This document shows positions 53,062-62,246 of a stretch of 64,000 nt of DNA, piece after piece. Numbering within the stretch: position 1 is the stretch's first letter; the number at the start of each line of letters is the position of its first letter. The notes under the pieces were generated by a model. The model was not told where the DNA came from. It saw nothing but the letters and a program-made list of their open reading frames with translations, and ran no database searches. The DNA is taken from assembly GCF_025200925.1 (NCBI RefSeq), contig NZ_CP104174.1:8348735-8412734 (forward strand). Reading direction: 5' to 3'. The translations under genes were made by a program, and so were the position numbers. This DNA comes from Bradyrhizobium sp. CB1015 (lineage in GTDB: Bacteria > Pseudomonadota > Alphaproteobacteria > Rhizobiales > Xanthobacteraceae).

Positions 53062-54156
53062 CTAGAACGACCCCAGCGCGACCGGGCGGAACGCCTGCAG
53101 CAGCTGCTGGTCGAGCTTGCCGCCCATGCCTTCCATCATCGTGAAGGCGCGGGAATGGGTGAAGGGCATGCGGTAGGCGCGCTTCTCGACGAGCGCGGCG
53201 TAGATGTCGACGATCGTCGTCAGGCGCACGATGTCGCTGATCTGGTTCGACGACAGGCCGTTCGGATAGCCGGAGCCGTCGAGAAATTCGTGGTGATGCA
53301 GCACCACGTCCAGCATCTCCGGCGGGAAGCCGCCTTGGGCGGCGAGCGCGTCGTAGCCGCGGCGCGGATGCTGGCGGACCTCGGCCATCTCCTCGTCGGT
53401 AAGCTTGCCGGGCTTGTCGAGCAGCCAGGCCGGAACGAAGGCCTTGCCGACGTCGTGCAGCAGCGCGGCGCGGGTCAGGCGGCGCTGGTCGTCCTCGCGC
53501 ATGCCGAGATGCTGCGCGAAGGCGACGGCGAAGCCGGTGACGAACAGGCAATGGCGATAGCTGCCGACATGGTGACAGCCGACCGTGGTGAGCCATTCGC
53601 GCAGCGAGGAATGCTTGATCGCCTTCAGGATCTTGCTCTCGGCGGCGATGACGTCGTCGAAGGTCAGAGGCACGCCGAGCGGCAGCTTCTCGAACATCTT
53701 GGTCAAGACCGCATGCGCCGCCTCGACACCGCGGTTGAGCGTCTTGCCGCGATCGGTGGCGTCATAGGCGGCGGTGTCCGGGAAGGCGCCGCGGATGCGC
53801 TGCAGGATGGCCTCCGCCTGGAGCGGCCGCGAGATGGTGTCGGTGGCCCCGAGCGCCCAGGCCTGCATGGTGCCGTGATGCAGGGCGTCCGCGAGCACGA
53901 ACAGCCGCGGCATCGAACGATAGGCATCGCCGCGCAGCTTGTTGCGGACCCGCTGCACGCTCTCGGGCGAGCGCAGGTTGATGTCGACCACGAGCCCGGA
54001 CAGATCGCGCGACGGCTGGGCGGGAAGCTCCTCGGTCTTCACTGTCGAGACGTCGCCGACTGCTTTCAAGATGCTGGCGAGCTCGCTGCTCCCGTCGCTC
54101 CGATCGGAGGCGAGCAGAAGCCGGCGTTTGGTGGCGGGTTTGGCTGAGGCGTTCAT
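53062..54156 (-). CDS. HD-GYP domain protein with degenerate receiver domain
   Basis: The 364-residue protein has an N-terminal receiver-like fold (about 10-125) retaining a possible acceptor Asp58 (GLVVDINLRS) but lacking the usual acidic pair. The HD-GYP domain (about 160-355) shows LLHDVGKAFVP (His234-Asp235), the HHHE cluster around 287-290 and DGSGYPNGL (GYP 296-298). Complete HD and GYP motifs predict hydrolysis of c-di-GMP to GMP. There is no membrane segment. Its promoter region faces the family F and E repeats, and it converges on the ligase remnant. Confidence 0.9.
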   Translation of the reverse strand: MNASAKPATKRRLLLASDRSDGSSELASILKAVGDVSTVKTEELPAQPSRDLSGLVVDINLRSPESVQRVRNKLRGDAYRSMPRLFVLADALHHGTMQAWALGATDTISRPLQAEAILQRIRGAFPDTAAYDATDRGKTLNRGVEAAHAVLTKMFEKLPLGVPLTFDDVIAAESKILKAIKHSSLREWLTTVGCHHVGSYRHCLFVTGFAVAFAQHLGMREDDQRRLTRAALLHDVGKAFVPAWLLDKPGKLTDEEMAEVRQHPRRGYDALAAQGGFPPEMLDVVLHHHEFLDGSGYPNGLSSNQISDIVRLTTIVDIYAALVEKRAYRMPFTHSRAFTMMEGMGGKLDQQLLQAFRPVALGSF

Positions 54157-54306
54157 GGCTTCCCCACAAGTACCGGGAACTCGGGCGTATTGGCCGATGA
54201 GCCTAAGCCGGATCAGGTTCTCTGGCCCTTAAGAGGCGTGCTCAATGGAGCCTTGGGGAATTGGCTGCAATTTTAGGAATAGGGATTCCGGGGGGCTTCA
54301 AAACCC

Positions 54307-54333
54307 GCGAAAAGAACCCCATGCACAGTAGAA
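54307..54333. repeat. Short dispersed repeat, family F, copy 2
   Basis: It is 26 of 27 identical to 3201-3227 and lies in the 375-base gap between the HD-GYP start and the Mo-hydroxylase terminator. The part of that gap before this repeat (54157-54306) holds nothing else I can name beyond the HD-GYP promoter region. Confidence 0.7.
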
Positions 54334-54360
54334 CGGGCATTGATGGATAAGGGGAATTTT

Positions 54361-54450
54361 CCGTCATGGCCCGGCTTGTCCCGGCCATCCACGGCCTTGG
54401 CCTAGACGTGCGAAGAACCTGGATGCCCGGGACAAGCCCGGGCATGACGG
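54361..54450. repeat. Interspersed palindromic repeat, family E (CATGGCCCGGCTTGTCCCGG type)
   Basis: The left arm CCGTCATGGCCCGGCTTG and right arm GACAAGCCCGGGCATGACGG pair over about 20 bases; the centre holds CCACGGCCTTGGCCTAGACG. A half-copy lies at 52173-52191. Confidence 0.8.
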
Positions 54451-54469
54451 CGAAATATGGAGCGCACCC

Positions 54470-54504
54470 AAAAACAAATCCGCCGGAGATTGCCTCCGGC
54501 GGAT
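54470..54504 (-). terminator. Intrinsic terminator of the Mo-hydroxylase operon
   Basis: On the minus strand ATCCGCCGGAG pairs with CTCCGGCGGAT around a five-base loop, followed by TTTGTTTTT. It lies about 28 bases after the large-subunit stop. Confidence 0.88.
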
Positions 54505-54531
54505 CGACTCATTTGCCAATCGCGGCTCGGC

Positions 54532-56826
54532 TTACGCCTTCATGCTCGCCTTCACGGCCTCCGCCGTGATCGGTAGCGCCCGGACGCGGGCGCCGCTGGC
54601 ATTGAAGATCGCGTTGCCGATGGCCGGCGCGACCACGGTGACCGCGGGCTCGCCGACGCCGGTGGCCTTCTCGCCGTTGGCGATCACGGCGACCGCGACC
54701 TCGGGCGTCTGGCTCATGCGCAAGGGCGTGTAGCTGTCGAAATTGGTCTGCTCGATGCCACCGTCCTTCAGCGTCGCCTTCTCGTACATCGCCAGCGACA
54801 GGCCCCACAGCGCCGCACCCTCGACCTGGGCGCGGATATTGTCGGGATGCACCTGCGTGCCGACGTCGGTTGCGATCGTGAGCTTCTTCACGGTCACCGC
54901 TCCCGACGGCGCCACGGCGACGTGAGCCACGCACGCCGTCCAGCTCGCGCTCGCGCGCTCCTGCGAGGAGACGCAGGCGACGCCCATGCCCTCGCCTTTC
55001 GGCAATTGCCGGATGCCGTAGCCGGACAGTCCCATCGCGGCGAGCAGAGTGTTGCGCAAGCGTTGCGCGCCGCCGTCGTTCTTGCCGGCGCCGTCGAGCA
55101 ACGAGATGCGGAACTGGGCGGGATCCTTGCCCGTCGCCGCCGCGATCTCGTCGATCATGCTTTCGACGGCCCAGAAGGTCCAGCCGGGCGCCACCGAGCG
55201 AAGCTGGCCGGACGGCGTGGCGTTGTGCGCGAGCTCGTTCTTGATCGCGCGCACATAATGGTTGGGCACGGTGTAGAAGAAGTCGGCTCCATTGACCGTG
55301 AAGCTGTCGAGCGGGCCCTTCTTGTCGACCGAGGGCGTCAGGAAATCGGGGATTCCCCAGCGCGCGGTCGGCCAGGCCGAGACCACGTCGTGGCTGATCG
55401 CAACGAGCTTGCCGTCGCCGTCCACGCCGGCCTTGACCTTCTGGTAGGTGAGCGGACGCGAGAAATCCATCGTCATGTCGTTCTCGCGCGAATAGATCAC
55501 CTTCACCGGCTTGCCGACTGCCTTGGCCGCCTGCACCGCCGGAATCATCATGTCGGCGTCGAGACGTCGGCCGAAGCCGCCGCCCAGCCAATGCTGATGC
55601 ATCACGACGAATTTCGGATCGATCCCGGCAGCTCCCGCCGCGATCGCACCGGAGCGCGTTGCGAACTGGTTGCCGGAATAGATGTGCAGGATGTCGCCCT
55701 TGAACTCCGCGGTGGCGTTCATCGGCTCCAGCGGCGCGTGGATGTTGATGCTGGTGGTGTATTCCGCCTCCAGCACCTTGGCCGCCGAGCCGAAGGCTGC
55801 ATTGGGATCGCCGTCCTTGACGAAGAACTGGCCGGAATCCTCCAGTCCCTGCAGCCGCCTGGCCTCGTCGAGCAGCGACTGGCTCGACAGCTTCGCGTTC
55901 GGGCCCGCGTCATAGGCGATCTTCAACGCATCCGCCGCCTTGCGCGCATTGGCATAGGTGTTGGCGACCGCGACGACCCAGCCGGACGTGGTTGCGGTCT
56001 TGTCGTCGAGAATGACCGCCTTGATGAAGCCCGGCACCTTCTTGGCTTCGCCGTCGTCGACCGATTTCACCGTCGCGCCGAAGCGCACCGGCGGGGTCAC
56101 CACCTTGCCGTAGACCATGCCCGGCAGCATCACGTCGATGCCATACTTGGCCGTGCCGTTGGTCTTGGAGGGGATGTCGAGCTGCGGCACCGAGACGCCG
56201 ATCATGGTGTACTGGTCCGGCGTCTTCAGTTTGATCGCCTTCAATTCGTCCGGCGTGAAGGTCTTCGTCGCCTTGCCGCTTCGGACGATCTCGGCAAAGG
56301 TCATCTGCTTCTTCGACTTCGGATGCGAGATCACGGAGTCGCGCACCACGAGCTGATCCTTGAAATAGGGCGGCAGGCCCATGGCGGCGGCCGCCGCCTC
56401 GGTCAGTGCGATGCGACCGGCAGCGCCGGCGCGGCTCATGGCGTCGAAGTTCATCATGGTCGACCAGCTGCCGCCGGTGATCTGAGCGCCCAGCACGGGA
56501 TCGTTGAACTTGGGATCGTTGGAGGCGAGCTGCACGCGCATGTCGCTCCATTTCGCGCCCAATTCCTCACAGACGATCTGCGCCATGGTGGAGGCGATGT
56601 GCTGGCCCATGTCGGCCTTGCCGCAGGTCACGGTGACGAGCCCGTCCGGCGAGATCGCGTACCACACGCTCGGCTCGAAATTGGCGGGGGCCGCGGCCGC
56701 CGCAGCATCGATGCCGGGCACGCCGGCATAGCCGAGCACGAGGCCGCTCGCGGCGGTGCCGACGAGGAAGGAGCGGCGGCTGAGATCCGCCATCTCCGGC
56801 GTGAGGTTCTTCACGTGGCTATTCAT
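54532..56826 (-). CDS. Molybdopterin-binding large subunit, isoquinoline 1-oxidoreductase (IorB) type
   Basis: The 764-residue catalytic subunit has a twin-arginine signal ([20 protein letters not shown]), consistent with export of a folded Mo-enzyme. The body has the xanthine-oxidase-family pattern of IorB-like aldehyde/N-heterocycle hydroxylases: [51 protein letters not shown] (Mo site region), and the late [18 protein letters not shown] with the catalytic Glu. The start MNSHVKN is set by GGAGG and overlaps the small-subunit stop. No FAD subunit or XdhC-type maturase is adjacent, so electrons probably go to a cytochrome. Confidence 0.9.
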   Translation of the reverse strand: MNSHVKNLTPEMADLSRRSFLVGTAASGLVLGYAGVPGIDAAAAAAPANFEPSVWYAISPDGLVTVTCGKADMGQHIASTMAQIVCEELGAKWSDMRVQLASNDPKFNDPVLGAQITGGSWSTMMNFDAMSRAGAAGRIALTEAAAAAMGLPPYFKDQLVVRDSVISHPKSKKQMTFAEIVRSGKATKTFTPDELKAIKLKTPDQYTMIGVSVPQLDIPSKTNGTAKYGIDVMLPGMVYGKVVTPPVRFGATVKSVDDGEAKKVPGFIKAVILDDKTATTSGWVVAVANTYANARKAADALKIAYDAGPNAKLSSQSLLDEARRLQGLEDSGQFFVKDGDPNAAFGSAAKVLEAEYTTSINIHAPLEPMNATAEFKGDILHIYSGNQFATRSGAIAAGAAGIDPKFVVMHQHWLGGGFGRRLDADMMIPAVQAAKAVGKPVKVIYSRENDMTMDFSRPLTYQKVKAGVDGDGKLVAISHDVVSAWPTARWGIPDFLTPSVDKKGPLDSFTVNGADFFYTVPNHYVRAIKNELAHNATPSGQLRSVAPGWTFWAVESMIDEIAAATGKDPAQFRISLLDGAGKNDGGAQRLRNTLLAAMGLSGYGIRQLPKGEGMGVACVSSQERASASWTACVAHVAVAPSGAVTVKKLTIATDVGTQVHPDNIRAQVEGAALWGLSLAMYEKATLKDGGIEQTNFDSYTPLRMSQTPEVAVAVIANGEKATGVGEPAVTVVAPAIGNAIFNASGARVRALPITAEAVKASMKA

Positions 56827-57314
56827 GTGGGCCTCCGCTCGCTGGAGGTGGCGGATGCGGTGCGCATCTCGGACGCGGCGCGCATGATCGCCTTCTGGAT
56901 CCGCGAATAGGTCATGCAGCGGCAGAGATTGCCGTCCATATGCGCGACCACCTCTTCCTTGGTCGGATTCGGATTCTTCGCGAGCAGCGAGGCCGCCTGC
57001 ATGATCTGCCCGGATTGGCAATAGCCGCATTGCGGCACCTGCTCGGCGATCCAGGCCTTCTGCAAGGGATGATCGCCCTTGGCGGAGAGACCTTCGATGG
57101 TGGTGATCTTCTTGCCGGCGACGTCACCGACCATGGTCTGGCACGAGCGCACGGCTTCGCCGTTGACGTGCACGGTGCAGGCACCGCACAGCCCGGCACC
57201 GCAGCCGAACTTGGTGCCGGTCATCTGCAATTGCTCGCGGATAGCCCAGAGGAGCGGCGTGTCGTTCGCCGCATCCACGGACAGACTCCGCCCGTTGATG
57301 GTGAGAGTTGGCAT
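56823..57314 (-). CDS. [2Fe-2S] small subunit, isoquinoline 1-oxidoreductase (IorA) type
   Basis: The 163-residue protein binds two [2Fe-2S] clusters. The plant-ferredoxin-type cluster uses Cys38, Cys43, Cys46 and Cys58 (CGAGLCGAC...C); the helical cluster uses Cys96, Cys99, Cys131 and Cys133 (QCGYCQSGQ ... CRC). It transfers electrons from the Mo centre of the large subunit. GGGGAAG precedes the ATG of MPTLTING. The stop overlaps the large-subunit start (ATGA), so the pair is translationally coupled. Confidence 0.93.
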   Translation of the reverse strand: MPTLTINGRSLSVDAANDTPLLWAIREQLQMTGTKFGCGAGLCGACTVHVNGEAVRSCQTMVGDVAGKKITTIEGLSAKGDHPLQKAWIAEQVPQCGYCQSGQIMQAASLLAKNPNPTKEEVVAHMDGNLCRCMTYSRIQKAIMRAASEMRTASATSSERRPT

Positions 57315-57609
57315 AGGCGTCTTCCCCTGCCGGTGCATGAAGCCGCTTACGGCGGCAACTTGAATGGCTGACGCCCACCGGGCTGGCGTCAGCCTTGGCC
57401 GCGAGAATGATCACGTTCAGGCGCGGAAGCAAATGCAATTTGGAACGAGTCGAAAAAAACGACCGCCACACTCACTCGTTGTGCGGCGCGCCAAGGGCGG
57501 CGACGCAGCCACTGGACGCAACAGCGCGTGCATCCGACATGCGTGCCATCGCATTCAGGCAGTTTCTTCGAGGTAACTTGGCAAAGTAGAATGAAGCCAA
57601 CGGCGAACC
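57315..57609. other. Intergenic region upstream of the Mo-hydroxylase operon
   Basis: About 295 bases before a family C repeat. It should contain the promoter of the minus-strand operon, but no convincing boxes, operator or small gene were recognised. Confidence 0.4.
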
Positions 57610-57772
57610 TTACCCTCCCCTGGAGGGGGAGGATCGATCGCGCGCAGCGCGAGCGGGGTGGGGTGATCTCTCCACACGAACACTGTTGGAGATGGAGAGA
57701 CCGTCACCCCACCCCGTCTCACATTTCGCTGCGCTCCATGTGAGCCGACCCTCCCCCTCCAGGAGAGGGTGA
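57610..57772. repeat. Interspersed palindromic repeat, family C, copy 2
   Basis: Same layout as copy 1: TACCCTCCCCTGGAGGGGGA at the left, GCGCGCAGCGCGAGCGGGGT inside, and CCCTCCCCCTCCAGGAGAGG at the right. It ends about 40 bases before the start of the alpha/beta-hydrolase gene. Confidence 0.85.
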
Positions 57773-57813
57773 AGCACCGAGTTGGTGGCGAAGAAAAAGA
57801 AAGGGCGGAAATA

Positions 57814-58578
57814 ATGCCGAAGATCGATCGCGACGGCGTCGGAATTTATTACGAGGTTCATGGCAACGGGCCGCCGCTGCTGCTCACGCACGGCTATTCC
57901 TCGACATCGGCGATGTGGCATGGGCAGATCGACGCGCTTTCGAAGGATCACACGCTGATCCTGTGGGACATGCGCGGCCATGGCCAGTCCGATTATCCCG
58001 ACGATGCGCGCGCGTATAGCGAAGCGCTGACGGTCAGTGACATGGCGGCGATCCTCGATGCGGTCGGTGCGAAGCGCGCCATCATCGGCGGGCTTTCGCT
58101 CGGCGGCTACATGTCGCTGGCGTTCTATCGCGCACATCCGGAGCGGGCGCGCGCGCTGCTGATCTTCGACACCGGCCCCGGCTTCAAGAAGGACGATGCG
58201 CGCGAAGCCTGGAACGCGCGGGCGCTTGCGACCGCCGACCGGCTCGACCGCGAAGGCCTCGATGTGCTGAAATCGGCGACGCGCGAGCGCGCCACCGCGA
58301 ACCATCGCAACGCCAGCGGGCTTGCGCTCGCCGCGCGCGGCATGCTGACCCAGCGCGACGCGCGCGTCATGGAACTGTTGCCCGATATCAGGGTGCCCAG
58401 CCTGATCGTGGTCGGTGCCGACGACACCCCGTTCCTCGCCGCGTCCGATTACATGGCCGCAAAAATCCCCGGCGCACAAAAGGTCGTGATCCCCGCGGCC
58501 GGACACGCCGTCAACATCGATCAGCCCCAGGCTTTTGTTGACGCGGTCGCGCCTTTCCTGAAGAACTTGCCGGCATAG
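57814..58578 (+). CDS. Alpha/beta hydrolase
   Basis: The 254-residue hydrolase has PPLLLTHGYSSTSAMW (oxyanion), WDMRGHGQSDYP, nucleophile GLSLGG with Ser95, LIVVGADDTPFL with the acid and AAGHAVNIDQP with the His. It resembles epoxide-hydrolase/3-oxoadipate-enol-lactonase-like members; the substrate is unknown. The ATG of MPKIDRDG with GGGCGGAA upstream replaces a start inside the preceding repeat. The small secreted-protein gene follows after 24 bases, probably in the same transcript. Confidence 0.87.
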   Translation: MPKIDRDGVGIYYEVHGNGPPLLLTHGYSSTSAMWHGQIDALSKDHTLILWDMRGHGQSDYPDDARAYSEALTVSDMAAILDAVGAKRAIIGGLSLGGYMSLAFYRAHPERARALLIFDTGPGFKKDDAREAWNARALATADRLDREGLDVLKSATRERATANHRNASGLALAARGMLTQRDARVMELLPDIRVPSLIVVGADDTPFLAASDYMAAKIPGAQKVVIPAAGHAVNIDQPQAFVDAVAPFLKNLPA

Positions 58579-58602
58579 GCCGATCGAGCAGGGACATAGG
58601 CG

Positions 58603-58938
58603 ATGAAGCTGATGATGCTGGCTGCGGGGACGATGTTGCTGTCGCTATCCGCGCAGGCCGAGCCGGTCGGCGCCGTGCCGCCGCGCCAGCCCTTCGTCGC
58701 GACCTTGTCGAACAACATTCCGCTTGCCTTCGGCATGGATGCCGAACAGACCGCACGCGCCCTCGGTCAGCCGCTGCAATATGTGCGGGGCCGTCCCGGC
58801 CACGAGATCTATCTCGCTTTGCGCAACATCGGCGGCAGCGGACTGATCCCCCACCGTCACCGCCTGTTCCTGCAATTCCGCCACGGCCGGCTGGCCGGAT
58901 GGAAGGAGGATTACGGCGAGAACTGGATGTGGGAGTGA
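58603..58938 (+). CDS. Small secreted hypothetical protein (111 residues)
   Basis: The product has a Sec signal peptide (MKLMMLAAGTMLLSLSAQAEP), then a mature part of about 90 residues with AFGMDAEQTARALGQPLQYVRGRPGHEIY and FLQFRHGRLAGWKEDYGENWMW. The order of a helix and strands resembles SmpA/OmlA-like lipoprotein folds, but there is no lipobox Cys and I cannot assign a family. It follows the alpha/beta-hydrolase gene closely. Confidence 0.7.
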   Translation: MKLMMLAAGTMLLSLSAQAEPVGAVPPRQPFVATLSNNIPLAFGMDAEQTARALGQPLQYVRGRPGHEIYLALRNIGGSGLIPHRHRLFLQFRHGRLAGWKEDYGENWMWE

Positions 58939-58945
58939 GGTGTTG

Positions 58946-59064
58946 CCCCTCATCCTGAGGAGCTTGCGCAGTAAGCGTCTCGAAGGATGAAAGGCCCCGC
59001 TGCTGCATCTCGGCCTTGCATCCTTCGAGACGCGCGCGAAGAGCGCGCTCCTCAGGATGAGGGG
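58946..59064. repeat. Interspersed palindromic repeat, family A-like, copy 6
   Basis: The ends CCCCTCATCCTGAGGAGC and GCTCCTCAGGATGAGGGG are perfect inverted arms; inside are CGTCTCGAAGGATG and CATCCTTCGAGACG. It lies between two same-strand genes, 40 bases before the dienelactone-hydrolase start. Confidence 0.85.
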
Positions 59065-59107
59065 AGAGAGCTGAATTTCGGATCGACAACCAAGAAGGAC
59101 AACCCGC

Positions 59108-59779
59108 GTGGGACAAGACATCAAGCTGACGGCCTCGGACAATTTCCAGCTCGGCGCTTATCGCGCTGATCCCGCCGGCGCGCCGAAGGGTGCGGTGGTG
59201 GTGATCCAGGAGATCTTTGGGGTCAATCACCACATCCGCTCGGTCTGCGACCGCCTTGCCGGGGAAGGCTATGTCGCGGTCGCGCCGTCGATCTTCGACC
59301 GGACCGCGCCGAACTTCCAGTCGGGCTATTCACCCGACGAGATCGCGGAGGCGCGCAAGTTCGTGGCCAATCCGGACTGGGCGGCGATGCTGCGCGACAC
59401 GCAAGCTGCGATCGATGCGGTGAAGAGCGTCGGGCCCGTGGGCATCATCGGCTTTTGCCTAGGGGGCAGCATCGCCTTCGTCGCGGCGACGCGATTGACC
59501 GGCCTGAAGGCCGCGATCGGCTATTACGGCGGCGCGGTGGTGCGCTTCGCCGACGAGACGCCTAAGGTGCCGACCCAACTGCATTTCGGAGAGAAGGATG
59601 CCGGCATTCCGCTCACCGACGTCGAGACCGTCAAGGCCAGGCGGCCCGAGGTCGAAGTCCACATCTATCCGGGCGCCCAGCACGGCTTCCATTGCGACGA
59701 GCGCGCCAGCTACGACAAGGCCAGCGCCGACATCGCCTGGCCGCGCAGCATGGCGTTCTTCGCGAAGCATTTGAGATGA
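59108..59779 (+). CDS. Dienelactone hydrolase family protein
   Basis: The 223-residue enzyme has VVVIQEIFGVNHHIRSVCDRLA with the Glu of the active-site network, nucleophile elbow IGFCLGGS with Cys117, FGEKDAGIP with the Asp, and GAQHGFHCDERASYDK with the His: a complete Cys-Asp-His triad. Family members open lactones such as dienelactone in chlorocatechol breakdown, but many have other ester substrates. GTG is the start, with AAGGA nine bases upstream. Confidence 0.92.
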   Translation: MGQDIKLTASDNFQLGAYRADPAGAPKGAVVVIQEIFGVNHHIRSVCDRLAGEGYVAVAPSIFDRTAPNFQSGYSPDEIAEARKFVANPDWAAMLRDTQAAIDAVKSVGPVGIIGFCLGGSIAFVAATRLTGLKAAIGYYGGAVVRFADETPKVPTQLHFGEKDAGIPLTDVETVKARRPEVEVHIYPGAQHGFHCDERASYDKASADIAWPRSMAFFAKHLR

Positions 59780-59787
59780 CGCTTGAG

Positions 59788-59826
59788 CGTCATTCCGGGG
59801 CGCGGATAGCGCGAACCCGGAATGAC
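59788..59826. repeat. Half-unit of repeat family B, copy 6
   Basis: CGTCATTCCGGGGCGCG and CGCGAACCCGGAATGAC pair as one hairpin. It sits exactly between two convergent stop codons and may terminate both. Confidence 0.7.
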
Positions 59827-59840
59827 TGGAGGAGAGAGCG

Positions 59841-60599
59841 CTAAAACCAGCGCTCGCCGACGAACACGGTGTCGCCGGGCGCGAGCGGCGTGCCGAGCGG
59901 GACGACCGCGCGCATGGCGCCGCCGTTCTCGCTGTGCGTGACGGTGACCATGTCGCGCTTGGCGCGCGGGGAGAAACCGCCGGCGATGGCGACCGCGCTC
60001 TCGACCGTCATGTTCGGCACGTAAGGATATTGGCCGGGCGCGAGGACCTCGCCGAGGATGAAGAACGGACGATAGGTCTCGATCTCGACCGCAACCGAAG
60101 GCTCGCGGATATAGCCGTTGCGCAGGCGTGCGCCGATCTCGCCGGCCAGCCCTGCCGTGGTGCGGCCGCGGGCCGGCACCGCGCCGATCAGCGGCATGGT
60201 GATGGAGCCGCCGGCGTCGATCGCATAGCTGTTGGTGAGACCTTCCTGGCCGTAGACCACGACGCGAAGCTTGTCGCCGGCGTCGAGATGATAGGAGGCG
60301 CCATTGCGCACCGGCACCGCCATCGGCGCGGCGTAGCCGACCGGCATCGGTGCGGGCGAAGCGGCAAAGGAATTGCTGAACGCCGCGATGGCGCCGCCGC
60401 CGCCGTTGCTGGCCACGACGACCGGCTGCGGCGCATTATAGGGCTGCCCATAGGCCATGGAATCGAGATCGGGACGAGGCTGCACCATCGCGACGGGGGT
60501 TGCGGTCTGCATGCAGCCGCCCAGGGCGAGCGCGGCGGACGCTGCCAAGGACGCCAAGTTCGACCATCGAAACGCGCGTGCAACCGGCACCGGACCCAT
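59841..60599 (-). CDS. Polysaccharide biosynthesis/export lipoprotein (Wza/GumB family)
   Basis: The 252-residue precursor has a lipoprotein signal ending LALGGC (lipidated Cys29), then a Pro/Ala-rich spacer and the Poly_export domain (YHLDAGDKLRVVVYGQEGLTNSYAIDAGGSITMPLIGAVPARGRT, from about 115) followed by an SLBB-type segment, FFILGEVLAPGQYPYVPNMTVESAVAIAGG. It is an outer-membrane or periplasmic component of capsule or exopolysaccharide export. It is shorter than Wza, and no other polysaccharide genes are adjacent. The start is chosen by the signal peptide; the frame upstream is repeat-derived. Confidence 0.85.
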   Translation of the reverse strand: MGPVPVARAFRWSNLASLAASAALALGGCMQTATPVAMVQPRPDLDSMAYGQPYNAPQPVVVASNGGGGAIAAFSNSFAASPAPMPVGYAAPMAVPVRNGASYHLDAGDKLRVVVYGQEGLTNSYAIDAGGSITMPLIGAVPARGRTTAGLAGEIGARLRNGYIREPSVAVEIETYRPFFILGEVLAPGQYPYVPNMTVESAVAIAGGFSPRAKRDMVTVTHSENGGAMRAVVPLGTPLAPGDTVFVGERWF

Positions 60600-60674
60600 C
60601 CCTCGAAACGAGACAGCTCCAGTGATGCACCGGTTATGGTTAATAAAGCGTTGAGTGGGGCGAATGACGGTCTC

Positions 60675-60838
60675 CCACCCTCCCCTGGAGGGGGAAGGTC
60701 GATCGCGCGAAGCGCGAGCGGGGTGGGGTGACGGTCTCTCCGCGACGAACAGTGCCCGAGTGGAGAGATCACCCCAGCCCGTCACGCAATCTCGCTTCGC
60801 TCGATCGCGTGCCGACCCTCCCCCTCCAGGGGAGGGTA
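60675..60838. repeat. Interspersed palindromic repeat, family C, copy 3
   Basis: It runs from CACCCTCCCCTGGAGGGGGA to CCTCCCCCTCCAGGGGAGGG, with GCGCGAAGCGCGAGCGGGGT and GGTGGGGTGACGG inside. It lies between the end of msrA and the start of the export-lipoprotein gene, both on the minus strand. Confidence 0.85.
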
Positions 60839-60870
60839 AGAAGCGCGCGCTGTCGCGATGAGTGAGCGGC

Positions 60871-61527
60871 TTACGCGCTCACGCCAATCCCGATCGGGCA
60901 GGACACGCCGGTGCCGCCCAGGCCGCAATAGCCGGCGGGATTCTTCGCCAGGTATTGCTGATGGTAGTCCTCGGCGAAATAGAACGCGCCTGCGGGCGCG
61001 ATCTCGGTGGTGATGGCGCCGAGTCGCTTCGCTGCCAGCGCCTTCTGATAGAGCGCCTTCGACTGCTCGGCCGCCTGCTTCTGCGCATCGGAATAGGTGT
61101 AGATTGCGCTTCGATATTGCGTGCCGACGTCATTGCCCTGACGCATGCCCTGGGTCGGGTTGTGGCTTTCCCAGAACGTCTTCAGAAGCGCCTCGTAGGA
61201 GATCTTGCTCGGGTCGAACACGACCAGCACCACTTCGGTGTGGGCGGTGCGGCCCGAGCAGACTTCCTCATAGGTCGGGTTCGGCGTGTGACCGCCGGCA
61301 TAGCCGACGGCGGTCGTGTAGATGCCATCGCCGAGCTGCCAGAACTTGCGCTCGGCGCCCCAGAAGCAGCCGAGTCCGAACAATGCCTGCTCGAGACCGG
61401 CGGGATAAGGCGGCTTCAGCTGCGCGCCGTTGACGAAATGGGTGGTCGCGGTCGGGATGGCCTGCGCACGGCCCGGCAGCGCGTCAGCTGCGCTCGGCAA
61501 TGCGGTGGTCTTGCGCATGAACAGCAT
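60871..61527 (-). CDS. msrA: Peptide-methionine (S)-S-oxide reductase
   Basis: The 218-residue enzyme reduces methionine-S-sulfoxide in proteins. The catalytic motif GLGCFWGAE carries Cys54; GVYTT-like [30 protein letters not shown] and [12 protein letters not shown] are conserved. Two resolving Cys lie in the C-terminal [13 protein letters not shown]. The N-terminal 45 residues resemble the longer rhizobial MsrA form rather than an export signal. GGAG precedes the ATG. It is a single gene. Confidence 0.95.
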   Translation of the reverse strand: MLFMRKTTALPSAADALPGRAQAIPTATTHFVNGAQLKPPYPAGLEQALFGLGCFWGAERKFWQLGDGIYTTAVGYAGGHTPNPTYEEVCSGRTAHTEVVLVVFDPSKISYEALLKTFWESHNPTQGMRQGNDVGTQYRSAIYTYSDAQKQAAEQSKALYQKALAAKRLGAITTEIAPAGAFYFAEDYHQQYLAKNPAGYCGLGGTGVSCPIGIGVSA

Positions 61528-61657
61528 GATGGATCTCCGAGGCGAGCGATGCCTGGGCCAGGCAGGAGACGAGACGCGTGCTCGCGATGAGTGGGAATAA
61601 TGGCTCTACGCGGCAAGAGGCAGCGTTGTTACGCCGCTGCCGGTTCCAGGCCTTTAT

Positions 61658-61735
61658 TGTTTGAGCATGATCTTTTCGGAAAACCGCGACACACTTTGCG
61701 CTAACGTGGCCCTCCGGGTCCGGATCATGCTCTGG
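61658..61735. repeat. Dispersed hairpin repeat, family G, copy 2
   Basis: TTTGAGCATGATC and GGATCATGCTCT form the outer arms; TTTTCGGAAAACCG and CACACTTTGCG follow the pattern of copy 1, with an extra ACGTGGCCCTCCGGGTCC insert. It lies between the 61756-62073 gene (its 3' side) and the upstream side of msrA. Confidence 0.7.
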
Positions 61736-61755
61736 TAGCGGCAGGACTTGAAAGC

Positions 61756-62073
61756 TCAATCCCGGGAATAGCCGATCAAGGGCTTGCGCGGGCGGAACAG
61801 GATCATCAGGAGGATGCCCAAAATGCCGAGGACGGCGAAGACCGGCTGCTCCAGCACCAGGCGGATCACCGAGGTCCAGAGCCAAGGCGCCTTGGCCTCG
61901 ACCCAGGTGCGGAACGCCGATTGGCTGGCCTGATTGATGTCGTTCCAGAACTGGCCGAAACGGGTGAATTTGAGGGTCTGGTCGGCCACCCAGCGGGCGC
62001 CGTCATAGACCATGAAGATGAACCCGCCGGCGAGCAGCAACAGCCCAATCAATCGGAAAAAGCCGCGGATCAT
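61756..62073 (-). CDS. Small membrane protein of unknown function (105 residues)
   Basis: Two hydrophobic segments, FFRLIGLLLLAGGFIFMVYDG near the N-terminus and VFAVLGILGILLMILF near the C-terminus, flank an amphipathic middle with WVADQTLKFTRFGQFWND. It ends with a basic tail (RPRKPLIGYSRD). I do not recognise a characterised family. AGGTGAGG precedes the ATG. It is divergent from rpsT. Confidence 0.75.
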   Translation of the reverse strand: MIRGFFRLIGLLLLAGGFIFMVYDGARWVADQTLKFTRFGQFWNDINQASQSAFRTWVEAKAPWLWTSVIRLVLEQPVFAVLGILGILLMILFRPRKPLIGYSRD

Positions 62074-62217
62074 GCCTCACCTACGATGGTCGCCCGACCG
62101 GACGACCTTGCGGAACGATGCCAGCCAATACCCGGGCGACGGCAGAAATTCAACCTCTTCAGGGCGTTACGGCACTCCTCCGAGCCGCCAAAGGCACCTT
62201 TCCGGCCCCCGAAAGCG

Positions 62218-62246
62218 TTGACGGTGCGAAAGACCCTCTCTATAAG
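62218..62246 (+). promoter_or_regulatory. rpsT promoter and long 5' leader
   Basis: TTGACG, exactly 17 bases, then TATAAG is a strong sigma-70 promoter. Transcription would start near 62253, leaving a leader of about 244 bases before rpsT (62253-62496) with no credible ORF. S20 represses its own translation in Escherichia coli, so the leader may be regulatory. Confidence 0.75.

Noticed and set aside
52867..53144. C-terminal continuation of the ligase remnant frame
   Set aside because: Translation of a palindromic repeat and of the antisense HD-GYP end; not protein-like.
54847..56910. 687-codon frame antisense to the Mo-hydroxylase large subunit
   Set aside because: His/Arg/Leu-rich artefact; the real genes have cofactor motifs, ribosome sites and a terminator.
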